DNA of 64,000 nucleotides from Sesamum alatum (lineage: Eukaryota > Streptophyta > Magnoliopsida > Lamiales > Pedaliaceae), in assembly GCA_034509735.1 (NCBI GenBank), contig JACGWO010000002.1, forward strand, positions 22,181,636 through 22,245,635. The letters are read 5' to 3'. The notes under the pieces are model-generated. The model worked only from the letters and a program-made list of their open reading frames with translations. It did no database searches and was not told the origin of the DNA. Of the stretch, positions 44,574 to 57,089 are shown one piece after another. The translations under genes and the position numbers were made by a program. The first letter of the stretch is position 1. Each line of letters starts with the position of its first letter.

Positions 44574-46563
44574 TGAAAGGAATTGTGGATCGTCCCGGGA
44601 AAAGCGCGAATGCGGAAGCGCGGTATAATTAAAAAATAAATGCGGAATTTAAACATGCTTTTAAATTAAAACACGTTTCAAAGGGTGTGCCTTTGAAATT
44701 TCCCGAGTGTTCGGTGTATCTCATGAATAAATCACATAAAAGAATCATGGAGGCCATAGGGTTGAAAATAAAAGAGGACGAAAATCTAAAACGAGACCTA
44801 CCCGTTGTCGTTTTCGTCTTCAACGGCTACACGCGTTGTTCCCCGTTTTGCACCAAGATCTCGTTCTTGAGACCCTCCAAATCGTGACACACGATCCACC
44901 CACGTATCTTGTACGTCGTGCTAGCAACGAACAAGTTAATATGTTGGAGTGGATGAATCAACAACACGTTATGAATTAACGGTATTGATTCATCAAGTTC
45001 TAATGTTCCAAGAACAAGAGAACAAAGAAAATAATTTCTTGGAATGTGAGAGAGAGAGAGGGCGGACGAGATGGAGGGAGAGAGAGCCGAGTGTGTGTGT
45101 GTGTTGTGTGTGTTGGAATTTCATCATCCTCCAACTTGTAGGATGCTAGGGGTTTATATAGAAGAGGAGTTTAATCCTCTTTAAACTCCTTCTTTTAAGA
45201 ACTCTAATTTGACTAGGATTTTGACCTAGTCAAAGTCCTAGTCAAAGTAGTGTTTTGACCTAGTCAAAAACAATCCTAGCCATCCATCTCTCCCATTGAT
45301 CTCAACCGTTGATTTAATTTAATTTAATGGAATATTTAAAACCTATTTAAATATTTCCAAGAGGCTAAAATAAATATAAATATTATTTAAGCCCATTAAA
45401 TAAATCCCTTTGATAAATCTAATTTATCAATTTAATTCCTTATATCTAATAGAAGGAATTATTTCTCCAAGAAAAATAAAGGACCCGATTAAATCCATTT
45501 TAATCATTCCTTCACTCCAATATTTAATTCTTAATTAAATATCTAAATGTGTGTGGATAGTGTGTGACTCTTTAGGTTCACCTTTCAGCTAGACTTGGTC
45601 GGATTCCTAGAATCCTTCCGTTACCATGGGTGGCCATCTAGCAACGGTCCATGGCAACTAGAGACTAGGTGAAATATTCAGGGAATGAACATTTATGCTC
45701 TAACAGTACACTTGTCCTTCTGTCTTCGGTCTCATCACTTAGAGTCTAGGGCATGGAAAATGCAGGTACCCATTTTGGACCTAAGTGTCGGTCTGTCCTC
45801 ACTAAAACGCCGCAAGGGAATCCTTCCCTTCTGTTCAGTCACTGTGGCCACAGTTTTAGGGACAAGACCTAGAGTATATATGAGACTCAACTGCCAAAAC
45901 CTATTGACAGGAGACAGATCCTTTCTTTGGAAACTACTGTCACTTTGCACACCAGAACTGCACTAGACATGGCTTATGACTACCAAAGAGAATTCTGGCA
46001 ATCTCTCACCATACCTAAGATACAGCCCTGATGTACAGGTAAACTCAGCAATTCCTCAAGTCAAAGGACTTGACCTGTACCGTTGGAACCGGGAATACAC
46101 GTCATACCTTGCTGACCATACTCAAGGTCCTCCGTAAGACGGTTCCCGCGAGTCACCTCAGTCAGCTGCGTCCTAGCATGCTAACCCACTAACACTGCTT
46201 AGACGACCCTCGTCACCCGTCGATGAAAGACGACAGCAGGTGCTTAGTGCAAGTCTTATATGGAATCCCGGTACCCCATTTTCGGGATTCCTTGACTTGG
46301 AGATTTCCGGACTGATTCGGGAAGACTGATTCCATGGACCTACCTCCAAGCGTAGTCCCAGTCCCCGAAATTGATTCTCAGTCCGTGGGCTTTGTTTGCG
46401 TAGTGAACAGATATAGAAAACAGATATAAGTGAACACAAACAAAGTAATGCCAAATGAAATTCACTTCTTTATTCATTAATGATTTATCAAACACCTATA
46501 ATTGTCTAGACATAGGTTACATATACCCGCCAAAATTGGCTTACATGGTCACCTATTCTAACA
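44574..46563 (-). repeat. 3' LTR of B2 (1990 bp)
   Basis: In plus coordinates it runs from TGAAAGGAATTGTGGATCG to CACCTATTCTAACA. Antisense layout as family B: start TGTTAGAATAGGTGACCATG, shared U3 block near 45620-45660, TATA-like GGTTTATATAG at about 45150, GT run at about 45090-45110. Confidence 0.92.
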
Positions 46564-46579
46564 ATCTCCCACTTGACCT
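46564..46579 (-). other. Polypurine tract of B2
   Basis: The plus strand reads ATCTCCCACTTGACCT, between the 3' LTR and the pol stop codon. Identical to B1. Confidence 0.88.
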
Positions 46580-49500
46580 TTAAAGCCAATCACCCATATG
46601 CCTGATCCCCATCTTCTCAAGATGTTGCGTATGAGCACTCTGCGACATAGGCTTTGTCAGCGGGTCTGCTGTGTTGTCTGCTGAGTTGACTCGGTCCATC
46701 CGAACGTCACCTCTTCCTACCATTTCTCTAAGAAGATGGTAGCGTCTAAGAATGTGTTTGGAACGGTGATGAGATCTCGGTTCCTTTTGCTTGCGCTATT
46801 GCACCGTTGTTATCACAGAAGATGACAACGGGCTCGGCGATGCTAGGCACCACACCCAACTCTTGGATGTAGTTTCTCATCCAAACCGCTTCCTTAGCAG
46901 CTTCTGAAGCTGCTATGTATTCAGCCTCAGTGGTGGAGTCAGCAGTGGTTGCTTGCTTGGAACTTTTCCAAGCCACTACTCCTCCGTTGAGTTTGAATAC
47001 ATATCCCGATTGAGACTTGGCATCATCGTCATCAGACTGGAAGCTAGCGTCGCTAAAGCCTTCCAGAATAAGTTCTCCATTGCCATAGACCAAGAACATT
47101 TCCTTAGTCCTCCTAAGGTACTTAAGGATGCCCTTAACGGCATTCAATGTGCCTCTCCTGCACAGGACTGATATCTGCTTGTCACGCTCAAAGCGTATGC
47201 AATGTCAGGCCTGGTGCAATGGACCGCATATTGGATGCTACCTACGGCAGAAGCATAGGGGATGACTTTCATCTTTTCAAGTTCCTCATCAGTCTGCGGG
47301 GACTGCTTCTTGGATAACTTGATCCCATGCCTCATTGGAAGGAATCCTCGTTTGGAGTTGTCCATTCGATATCTCTTTAGGACTTTCTCCATATACGAGT
47401 TTTGGGTGAGCCTAACATCCTTTTAGATCTGTCCCTGACAATCTGGATGCCTAGGATGTAGGAGGCTTCACCCAAGTCCTTCATGGAAAACTTGGTTGAC
47501 AACCATGCTTTTGTGTTTCCTAACATTCTGACGTCATTACCAATGAGCAGAATGTCATCCACGTAAAGCACTAGGAACACTATAGAGCTCCCACTGACCT
47601 TCTTGTATACACAAGGGTCGGATTCGTTTTTGATGAAGTCATATCCCCGTATTACTTCATCAAATCGAATGTTCCAACTTCGGGATGCTTGTTTGAGGCC
47701 ATAGATGGACTTCTGGAGACGACAGACCTTCTGTTCTTCTCCAGTGACCGTGAAACCCTCCGGCTGATCCATATAGATCTCTTCTTCAACGAAACCATTG
47801 AGGAAGGCCGTTTTCACGTCCATCTGCCATATTTCATAGTCATACCATGCTGCTATGGCAAGCAGGATCCGAATGGACTTATCCATGGCTACTGGCGAGT
47901 AGGTATCCTCAAAATCGACCCCGGGTCGTTGAGTGTATCCCTTAGCTACAAGCCTAGCCTTAAAGGTTGTGACTTCTCCATCAACGCCGAGTTTGCGCTT
48001 GTAGACCCACTTACAGCCCACTGGCTTAACACTTTTCAGTGGATCTACGAGTCTCCAAACTTGGTTCTCGCTCATGGAGTCCATTTCGGTCTTCATGGCC
48101 TCAAGCCATTTCCCGGAGTCGATGTCAGACATCGCTTCCCCGTATGTCTTAGGATCGTTATCCAGAAGATCGGTCGCAGTTAGAAACCCATATCTCACTG
48201 GAGGTCTGGATTCTCTAGTGGACCTACCGAGGACGGGAACGTCAGTGGTGACTGTGGGCGCTGACTGTATCGGAGCCGGCGGTTCAGGGACCGGGACTGG
48301 CCTTTCTTGAGGTTGTCCTTCATGCCTAGCATGTTGGACTTCTCTAGGTTGGTCAGTCCTCCGTTCATTAATCCTGAATCCTCTTGGTGAGGTTTTCCGC
48401 GGCTATTTCTGATGGCTGAGTTCCATCACTTGATTCCTCAAGGATCAGCTCATCAGGTTGGATATCCTCTGGGAAGCCTTGCTCCAAGAATACTGCATTC
48501 CTTGAAACAAATACCTTTTGTTCCAAAGGGTCATAAAAGTAATAACCCGCAGTTTCTTTAGGGTATCCAACGAACCTGCATAGGCTAGACCTGGATTCTA
48601 GCTTATCTCCCACTAACCTCTTGACGTATGCGGGGCTACCCCACACTTTCAAGTAGTTGTAGGACGCAGGCTTGCCGTGCCATATCTCATATGGCGTTTG
48701 GGTCAATGCACTGGTAGGCGCCAAATTCAACAACTTGGCTGCCGTTTCTAATGCATAACCCCAAAACGATAAGGGCAATTTGGTAAAACTCATCATGGAC
48801 CGAACCATGTCCAACAGGGTTCGGTTCCTCCTTTCAGAGACGCCATTTAACTGTGGTGTTCCGGGAGGTGTCCATTCCGATATTATACCATTTTCTTTTA
48901 GATAATCTAGGAATTCGGCACTAAGGTATTCACCGCCTCGGTCTGACCGTAGGACTTTAATTTTGCAGTTGGTCTGGTTCTCCACTTCAAGCCTGAATTC
49001 TTTAAACCTCTCAAGAGCTTCAGACTTGTACCTCATCAGGTAAACATAACCGTACCGTGAATGGTCATCGGTGAAGGTTATGAAGTAGGAGAACCCACCT
49101 CGGGCCTGCGTCCTTAGTGGTCCACACACGTCTGTATGGACCAAGTCCAACAGACCTGTGGCAAGCCTGCTTTGTCCTACAAAGGGCTTCTTGGTCATTT
49201 TCCCTCTTAGACAAGACTCACAAGTTGGTAGATCACTCAAGTCCCCAACCTCTAGGTTCTTTGAGTCTACCAACCTTTTCATCCTATCTTGGGATATGTG
49301 ACCTAGCCTAGCGTGCCACAGACGTGCGTTCCCGTTATTATCTAATTTCCGTTTGTGTTGAGCGTTAAGAACGAAATTCGTTTGTTGCAAGATATAGAGC
49401 CCGTTGTGCAATGTACCAAGTAGATGAGCAATTCCACACCTCATCAAATAAAAGCAATTTTTATTGATTCTGAACTCATAACCACAAATGGAATGGAAAT

Positions 49501-50624
49501 GATGTTCTTAATCATACTAGGTACAAAATAAACCTGCTCTAATTCTATGCTAATGGTATCACTAATTACTAAAGTGGCGGATCCTACTGCTTCTGCCGAG
49601 ATGGCCTTGCCATTTCCGAGCTTCAGGATCATGTCCCCGCTACTTAGTTTTCTGCTTCCTTTCAGCACCTGCAAATCATTGCAAATGTGAGCTCCACAGC
49701 CGGTATCCAATACCCAAGAGGCAGAATTAGTGACCATATTAACCTCAATCACATATATATACCTTGGTTTGAGAAGAGTTTGGGGCACTCTCTCTTCCAA
49801 TGCCCTTTCTCACGGCAGTTGATACATATGTCATATGCCTTTGACTGTTGCTTGGAGACAACCTTTCCCTTTCCTTTGCCTTTCCCCTCTTTGGCAATGG
49901 GAACACTCTGAGTGTTCGTAGCTGCTATGACGGCTTTTCCCTTCCCCTTCTTCTTTTTCCAACGTCCGGCACCCTTGCCTTTCGTCTTGGAAGTTGAAGC
50001 ACCTCCAAACAATACCGAAGGCGTGGACTTCTTAGTCGTTGCCTCGTATTGCACCAACATATTGATCAACTCATGAATGCCCTTCTCAAGTGTATTCATG
50101 TTATAGTTGACGATAAATTGGTCGAAGGAGGGTGGGAGTGACTGAAGGATCACATCTATGTACGTTTCATTATCGAGACCTGCCTTTAGGTCCTCGAGCT
50201 TTTCCACTAGGGTAAGCATTTTAACCCCATGCTCTTGTACAGAGGATCCTTCTGTCATTTTAGTTCCAAAGAACGCCTTGGTCGCGACATACCTAGTATG
50301 CCGGTCCGGGACTGCATAGCAATCCTTAAGGCGAGCCATAATGGAAGGGACATCGTCTAGCCTTTCATATTGCTTCTGAATCTCATTGGTCATCGAAGCA
50401 AGTATGATGCTACGGACCTTCCGGTTATCCTTATGCCAAGTCTCGAACGTCTCACGTTCTTCTGGCGTGGATCCTTCCGGTAAGGTCCTAGGGAGAGGCT
50501 CGTCCATGACGTAGCCTTGGTTCTCGTAATCTAGGACTATCCTGAGATTGCGCAACCAGTCGTTGTAATTTGTTCCATTGAATTTGTTTGTCTCGAGAAT
50601 GGTTGATAGTGGGTTCTTAGACAT
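46580..50624 (-). pseudogene. gag-pol polyprotein of B2, best preserved copy
   Basis: Start ATG 50624; TAA at 46582-46580. Gag, 291 residues open: NYNDWLRNLRIVL near residue 18, Lys/Gly linker, knuckle C267-C270-H275-C280. Protease VLDTGCGAH (49444-49800). Integrase piece 48368-49447 (359 residues): zinc ligands H45, H50, C76, C79 and catalytic D106, D169, E205, the usual D-D-35-E spacing. RT piece 47377-48198: WQMDVKTAFLNG and YVDD. RNase H piece 46746-47147: GFSDASF, TEAEY, FCDNNGA. Frames shift near 49755 (an expanded TATATA run), 49490 (about 11 bp lost), 48380-48200, 47405 and 47148, and again near 46790. All catalytic residues are present in pieces. Confidence 0.94.
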
Positions 50625-52691
50625 TTTAAAATCTATATTTAGAAAACAACGCGCGATCAGCAGAAAATAAAGACGGTGGTTTGATGAAATAATTAAATGC
50701 TTGGTCTTTAGTCATTTTAATCTCCCCACTATTTATACGAAAACACGGTACTCTCAAACGTGATTTTCGGAAAATCCTTTCCTAGTGGGCTTGGGATCCA
50801 CAGCGATTTTTCCCATACCCCGCTTTTACGATTCGCATGGAAAAGATCCTGTGGGAGGTATTCCATACCATTCTCGTTCCACGAGATTCCCAAGATTATT
50901 GCCTCACCCTTTTGCATGATCCCGAGGACTCCAAGCGAATCATACTAATTGGGCGTTAGACCCGACCCAATCGACCGAGCCATGGACCCACTAGTACCCC
51001 CACGACTCGTGAGACAGGTAACAGCAGCCCATTTTTTCGTTCATGACACAGTGCAGCTTCTTTTAAGTACAATAACGTGCCACGACTCGTGAGACCACGC
51101 TATTGACCTAAAACAGCTTCCTCACTGTGCCATGGATTGGAAGGCATGGACAAACTCCTAGAGTTCATGTCCACTTTATCTAGGGTCTAATATTTCAACA
51201 TTGGTCCAACCAATGTGAGAGTAGTGAATGACCGAGATCTCATAATATATCCATACATTCATCCATAATGCATAAATAAAAATCCATCCATAGCAGTTAT
51301 ATGATAAATAAAAGCCATTCATCCATCATAATAACCACATGCAAAATTAAAGCCTAGCACGCCCCTGTTGGATGATCATGAGCCCGAATCCTATGTGATC
51401 CACTGAGCCCGCAGTGGATCTATGGTCAATCTAGGGTTGGTCCTATACTATTACAATAATAGTAACCCAATCATCATGCTGATGGGTCTTGGGTCTCTTT
51501 TTCTCTTTCTTCACTTCATGGAAAATGCCAAGGGACCTCCGGTCTGGGCTCTCCATGTGGTCCTTCCTTCTTCTCCATCAATTACAAAAAATGGAAACCT
51601 CACTCCTAGTCTACTCTCATTACATATTAAAAAATAGAAACCCCAGCGAAAACCCGGGGGGGAGTACATAAGGAGGGAGGTAGAAAGCCTTATTATTCCA
51701 AGGCACTAGAAAGAGAGAAGGAGAAAGCAGTTAAAGAGGCACATAGGCCCAACAGAAAATTAAACCATACATCCGGTCTAGGGCTCGTGATCATCCATTT
51801 CCATCCAACACACATAATCACATGATCCAATCACATAATTACAATATACCAATAATTCATGATTTCCAATCATAATAATTCAAAACAGAAATAAATGATC
51901 ATGTGCGCAACGTGTTAAAAATAAAACACAAATATTGGTAATAATAATTTTTCTCGTTTTAGGAAAACCTTTCCTCATTATTTTAAGTAAAATAACCCCG
52001 GGATTCCAAATCCAATTTATTTTACTCCTAAAATAATGTCTTTAGGAATTTAGGCAAAATTGAACCCAAAAACGAATTTTCAGAATTAATTCAAAATTAA
52101 AACTGAAAAGTAAAATAAAAAGAATAAAATAATGCTAGGGTTTCAAGAAACCCTAGCTGCAGCACCCGCCGGCCGCCGCCACCAGCAGCAGCCGGCCGCC
52201 GTGCGCGCAGGGCAGCAGGCCCAGCCTGCCGCCCCTGCGCGCGCGCGCAGGCACTGCCTGGCCGGGCGCGCGCGCGCAGGCCCCTTGCCTGCGTGCGCGC
52301 GCGCCTGGCCGGCAGCGCGCTGCGCGGCCTGGTGTTCCGGCAGGCCGTTGCGCGCGCAGGCTCCTCTGCCTCGCGCGCGCGTCGGCCTGCTGGTCGCCAG
52401 CCGCGAGCCTGCGCTGTGCGCAGTGCGCGCGCGCAGACGCGCACTGGGCACGCCCGCCGGGCGCGCGCGCGCAGACGCCTCCGTCTGCGTGCGCGCGCGC
52501 CTGGCAGCGCGCCTGGTGCCGTCCGCGCGCGGGCTCTCCGCCCGCCAGCCTTGCGCGCGCGCGCGCGCATGAGCGCGCCTACCGGCCGCGCGCGCGCAGA
52601 CACCCTCGTCTGCCGCGCGCGCGGCTGGAGGCGCCCCTTGCGCGCGCGCTGCCCCTGCGCGGCCGGCTGGGCGGGCGCGCGCAGGCTACCC
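50625..52691 (-). other. Leader of B2, gag-proximal part with GC island
   Basis: Shared structures: hairpin 50872-50886; paired 15-mers 51000-51014 and 51080-51094; long stem 51370-51385 with 51781-51796 (15 of 16 pair plus a wobble). A 550-bp GC island (52140-52691) dominated by alternating CGCG and GCAGGC units follows, ending where C2 begins. No gene. Confidence 0.8.
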
Positions 52692-53958
52692 TATTAAATC
52701 CTATTTAATATACCAAGCCCACTAATTAATTAATTCACCCTTTTAATCTAATTAAAGGGAAAGCCCATGCTTTATAAAATTCATAAATCTAATTTATGAA
52801 CTCAAGCCCGATTGTTCCAAATAATTCATCGTGGCTTGAATCTCCAAGAAGTATAATTTAATTCCATTAAATTAAACCTTCTCCCGGAATTAATTCCAAA
52901 TTAATTCCTTTTCATTTGGTGTAGCGGGTGTGACTCTTTAGGTTCACGTTTCAGCTAGACTTGGACCTACTTTTTGTTATTTCATAACCAAAGTAGTCCG
53001 TTACCATGGGTGGCCATCTAGCAACGGTCCATGGCACTAGAGACTAGGTGAATTTATGGTGTGAACATTTAGGCTCCGAGTTATTCGCAGGTGCGGTCCT
53101 ACCGACGCTCGATACGTACGGGTACGGTCCTACTGTCGCCTGTCTCCCGGCCTTTAGTCTAGGGGTCGGTTCCCATCGTTGACTAGGCAACTATGCATAA
53201 TGCTCGAGATAGGTTTAACTCGACGTAGGAAATCCTTTCCCACTACATCAAGTGCTATGGCCATAGACTTTGTGAGTCTAAACCATCTCCGAGCGCATAG
53301 GAGATCTTGCTGTCATATCCTTTGACAGGGGACAGATCCTATCTTGGAATTCACCGTTCTTACATACTCCGACTGCACTGGACGAGGCTTATGATGACCA
53401 TGTAATATAACCGGTCAAATTTCACCATATCCAAGATACAACCTTAGTCTGTAGGGGACTGCCGTGATCCTCAAGTCCGAGGACTAATCCCGTACTATCG
53501 GAACCGGGAATACGAGTCATACCGACCAAGCCCGAGTGGCTTCCATATGACGATTCCCGCGAGTCACCTCAGTCGGCCGCTCCCAGCAGGCCGACCCACT
53601 AACACTGCTTAGACGATCCTCGTCACCCGTCGATGAAACACGATAGCAGATGCTTAGTGCAAGTCTCAAATGGATTCTCGATGCCCTGTCTCGAGATTCC
53701 TTTGACTTGGAGTATTTCAGACTGATTCGGCGAAACTGATTTCATGAACCTACCTCCAAGCGTAGTTCCAATTTCCCGAAATGTTATTTCAGTCTGTGGG
53801 CGTTTGTTGTGACATCGTAACGATGTAAGCAGTAAGTAGACAAACTCATGCCTATGAATCCTTACTACATTCATTAACATAATATTACTTGTTCACAGAT
53901 TGACGAATGGTTCTCAGAACAGCCAATACCATTGACTTTCTGGTCACCTATTCTAACA
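52692..53958 (-). repeat. 3' LTR of C2, truncated
   Basis: In plus coordinates it runs from TATTAAATCCTATTTAATAT, inside the minisatellite zone, to GGTCACCTATTCTAACA. It matches 60343-61609 with few differences. The R/U5 side is deleted, joining U3 to the B2 leader. Confidence 0.9.
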
Positions 53959-53973
53959 ATCTCCCACTTGACC
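53959..53973 (-). other. Polypurine tract of C2
   Basis: The plus strand reads ATCTCCCACTTGACC, complementary to GGTCAAGTGGGAGAT. It is intact although the coding region is dead. Confidence 0.88.
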
Positions 53974-56900
53974 AATAAGTCAATTACCCACTTTGTTCAG
54001 AATCCTCTGAGTATGAGTAATCTACGATACCGACTAAGGTATTGTGAGTCCGCTTATATTTCCTTGCGAAGCAATACGGTCTCCCGTGTTACCTCTGTCC
54101 ACCATTGCCTCCTAGAGATGGTGGTTGTCTAAGAATATTTTCGTGGATATTGTAATGAGATCTCGTGCCAATACTCCCATAGCCAAGTTGCCCGCCATAT
54201 AGGCGAACATGGCTTGGTCGTGCTAGGCGCCACATCCATCCTATGGACGCGGTCTTCATCAGTGACCACTATCTGATGCACTCGTCATTGGGCCTGACTG
54301 TGCATACCTTTGAGACTAAGTGGTTTTCACTTATGCTCTGGAAGCTAGTATCGCTTTAGCCTTCCAAAGCAACTCTCAACAGACTGTGCATCATGAACAC
54401 ATCTTTAGTCCTTATTCAGGTACTAAGGATCGTTCTTGATTGTTGTCTTCAACCCCTCAGTGCTTACCGATTTATGTTGAGCCATGCTAGAAGCACTCTC
54501 AACATCGGTTCCTATGCACCGAGTAAACATATCATATGTTTGCCTAGGGTTAAGATGTAGGGGATACTCAACATCCAAGCCTTCTCATTAGTCCACCGTG
54601 ACTAAGTCTTGAATGGCTTGATGCTTTATGCATAGTATCCAAGTTTTCTCATCAGTCTTACTATGATTGAGTCTCGAACAACTTGTCCCTCTACATATAT
54701 GAGTTTTTCTCATCAGTCTACCATGACTGAGTCTTTGAAAAGCTCAATTCATGATATGTATGTGGGAACCCTTAAAATGTCATGGAGAATTTTCGTGAGT
54801 TACAGTTGTGTTTTAGTGATTCCTAATGCCTTGAATTCATCCATGGATCAAGGCATTACACACTTAATACACATGGAACACCATTTCTACTCCCACTGAT
54901 CACCTACGTCGTTTAAGACCGAGTCATGCTCTGTATGAGCTCGTCAAAACGAATATTCCAGTTATGCGGTGTTTTCAAACCTTGTTTGAATTTCCTAGTG
55001 GATTCTATGGCTCCTCTCCATAAATCCTACTACGATGTCCAACATCACGTTCCGCAGGTCATTTGGATACTATCCAAATTTGACCGAATATATCCCGATC
55101 ACTCGTGCCTCTTACGACTTTCGGGTTCGTTCTTAAGGGGACTTGGAATATGATCAATTTAAGAAATGCAATTCTAAGCAACGTTAGTATTATTCTGTCG
55201 TAAACTTGTACAAATTAGACACCGACTCTAATTTGTCTCCCACTAGTCCCTTGACGTATGTAGGATCCTTCTACATGCTCAAGGACTTTGTCGGGACATA
55301 GGCTTGCTAAACCATGGCTCCTTGTGCGTGACTCTTGGCAAAGTGCCACGTTCCTTACGCTGGCAATTTTGAGTCTACGTCTACACGGGCTAAGGTAATT
55401 GGGCGAAACTTCGATTGATCTTCGTCCAACGAGATTCGATCGTTCCCTTTATCAGAGACCGTCATACTTGGCCTTTATAGGAAATGTTTCATTGAGAATT
55501 CCATTCTCAACTTGGATGCTCAAGAGCTCCCACTAAATACACGGCCTTTTCGATCGTATCGAAACAGGTTTAATTTTGCAACCATTTATGGTTCACCTCC
55601 TTAAGTCTAATTCCCAAACCTCCTATGGGACCTTTAGACTTTTGAACCCTCTTATGGCCTTGTGTATTAGTAACCTACAATTGTCTTATTGGATCCCTTC
55701 CAATAGACTTATTTGGCAAGCCTACTTTGTCCAACAAAGAGCTTTCGGACTTTCTTCTTCATAAAAGACTTGTAAATTTAGTCGATTCGAATCATCTATT
55801 TCTAGATTCATCGAACTTTCCAATTTACTTATCTTTTAATAAGAAGAAACGTCCTAGCTGTTGTAGATGCCAAATCTGTAAGTTGGTCTTGATTAATCCA
55901 TTTAAATAATTTGAATTTTGAGTATCCATAAACCTTTTATGGGATGGTATTTTAGGAATTTACGTACAAACACTAGCAAACATGAATCAATATTCAATAA
56001 TTTTGTTTGATCAAATATGTATGTAATAAAACCTTTGTCCAACAAAGAGACATACTTTTGATCATGCTAGGTTACGTAATTCCTATATTACCCTAACATG
56101 ATCACGATTATGGGCCTAACAAGTCTCTAGTCCTTTTCATCAATGGACCTTGCCATTGTTGAATCCTAGAACTGTTCTTGGCTTTTAAGTCCTTATTCAC
56201 TTTCCTTAAACCACCCGCAGATTAGTGATAGGAATGGTATCAAATACCAAAGAGTGATCATGTCAATACTCAATACCAAATTTTACCTACATTGGAGAGG
56301 GGTTTAGAATACTCCCCTTTCCAATGGCCCTCTTTACGACAGTAAATGCTTACATTCTTAGAAACTATGAACTTGACTGCTGAACCTTTTGCTCTTTCCT
56401 TTACCTCCACCTTGTGTTGTAAAGGAGCAGCACTTGAAGTGCTTAATAGTTGATGTCACCTTACCCTTCTTCCTCTTTTGGCGTCTGACACCCTTGCCTT
56501 TTGCTGTGGAGGTTGAAGCCTCTCCTACTAGTACCGACGACGCAGATTTTGCAATCGTTGCTTCGTACTAGACCAACATAATTACCAACCTATGAAGATC
56601 TTTTCTAAGCTCATTCATGTTGATAATTAATGGTTCGTAGGAGGAAGAAAGAGACTGAAGGATCATGTCAATGTACGTCTCTTTTTCAAGACTGACATGG
56701 AGGTCTTTTGAGCTTCTCCACTAGGGATTGCATCATCACTCCATGTTCTTTGTACCGACATCCCTTCCGTCATCTTAGCTCCAAACATGCCTTCGTTGCA
56801 TTTTACCCCACATGCTGGTCCAAGACCATATAGACATGATGCAAGCGAAGCATAGTTTGAGCCAACATCATTATATCCTACTTGCCGGTGGTCATCCTTC

Positions 56901-57089
56901 AACTTTTGAACGCCAAGCGTTGCCTTAGTTGTCGACCCCTCCGGCAAGGGCTGAGGAACATCCTCATCCGGTTATGTGAGTTAAGGTTCTGGAAATCTAA
57001 GACCATCTTAAGATTTCGCAGTCAATTCGTGTAATTGGTTCCTTTTTAATGAGCCTCTTAGTGATGTGTTTTGGTGGATTCTTAGACAT
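53974..57089 (-). pseudogene. Degenerate gag-pol of C2
   Basis: ATG at 57089-57087 (MSKN-like) is followed by a gag remnant with many breaks (KMTEGMSVQ near 56760). The knuckle near 56320 lacks its last Cys. The protease DTG is replaced near 56230. YVDD is replaced by the complement of ATTACACACTTA at 54855-54866. The three-unit repeat is at about 54590-54740. It is close to C1 throughout, including these lesions, so both derive from one already defective parent. Confidence 0.85.

Noticed and set aside
52097..52697. Four long frames, up to 168 residues, with Arg/Ala repeats
   Set aside because: They arise from GCGC repeats in the B2 leader. They are not conserved in frame in B1 or B'.
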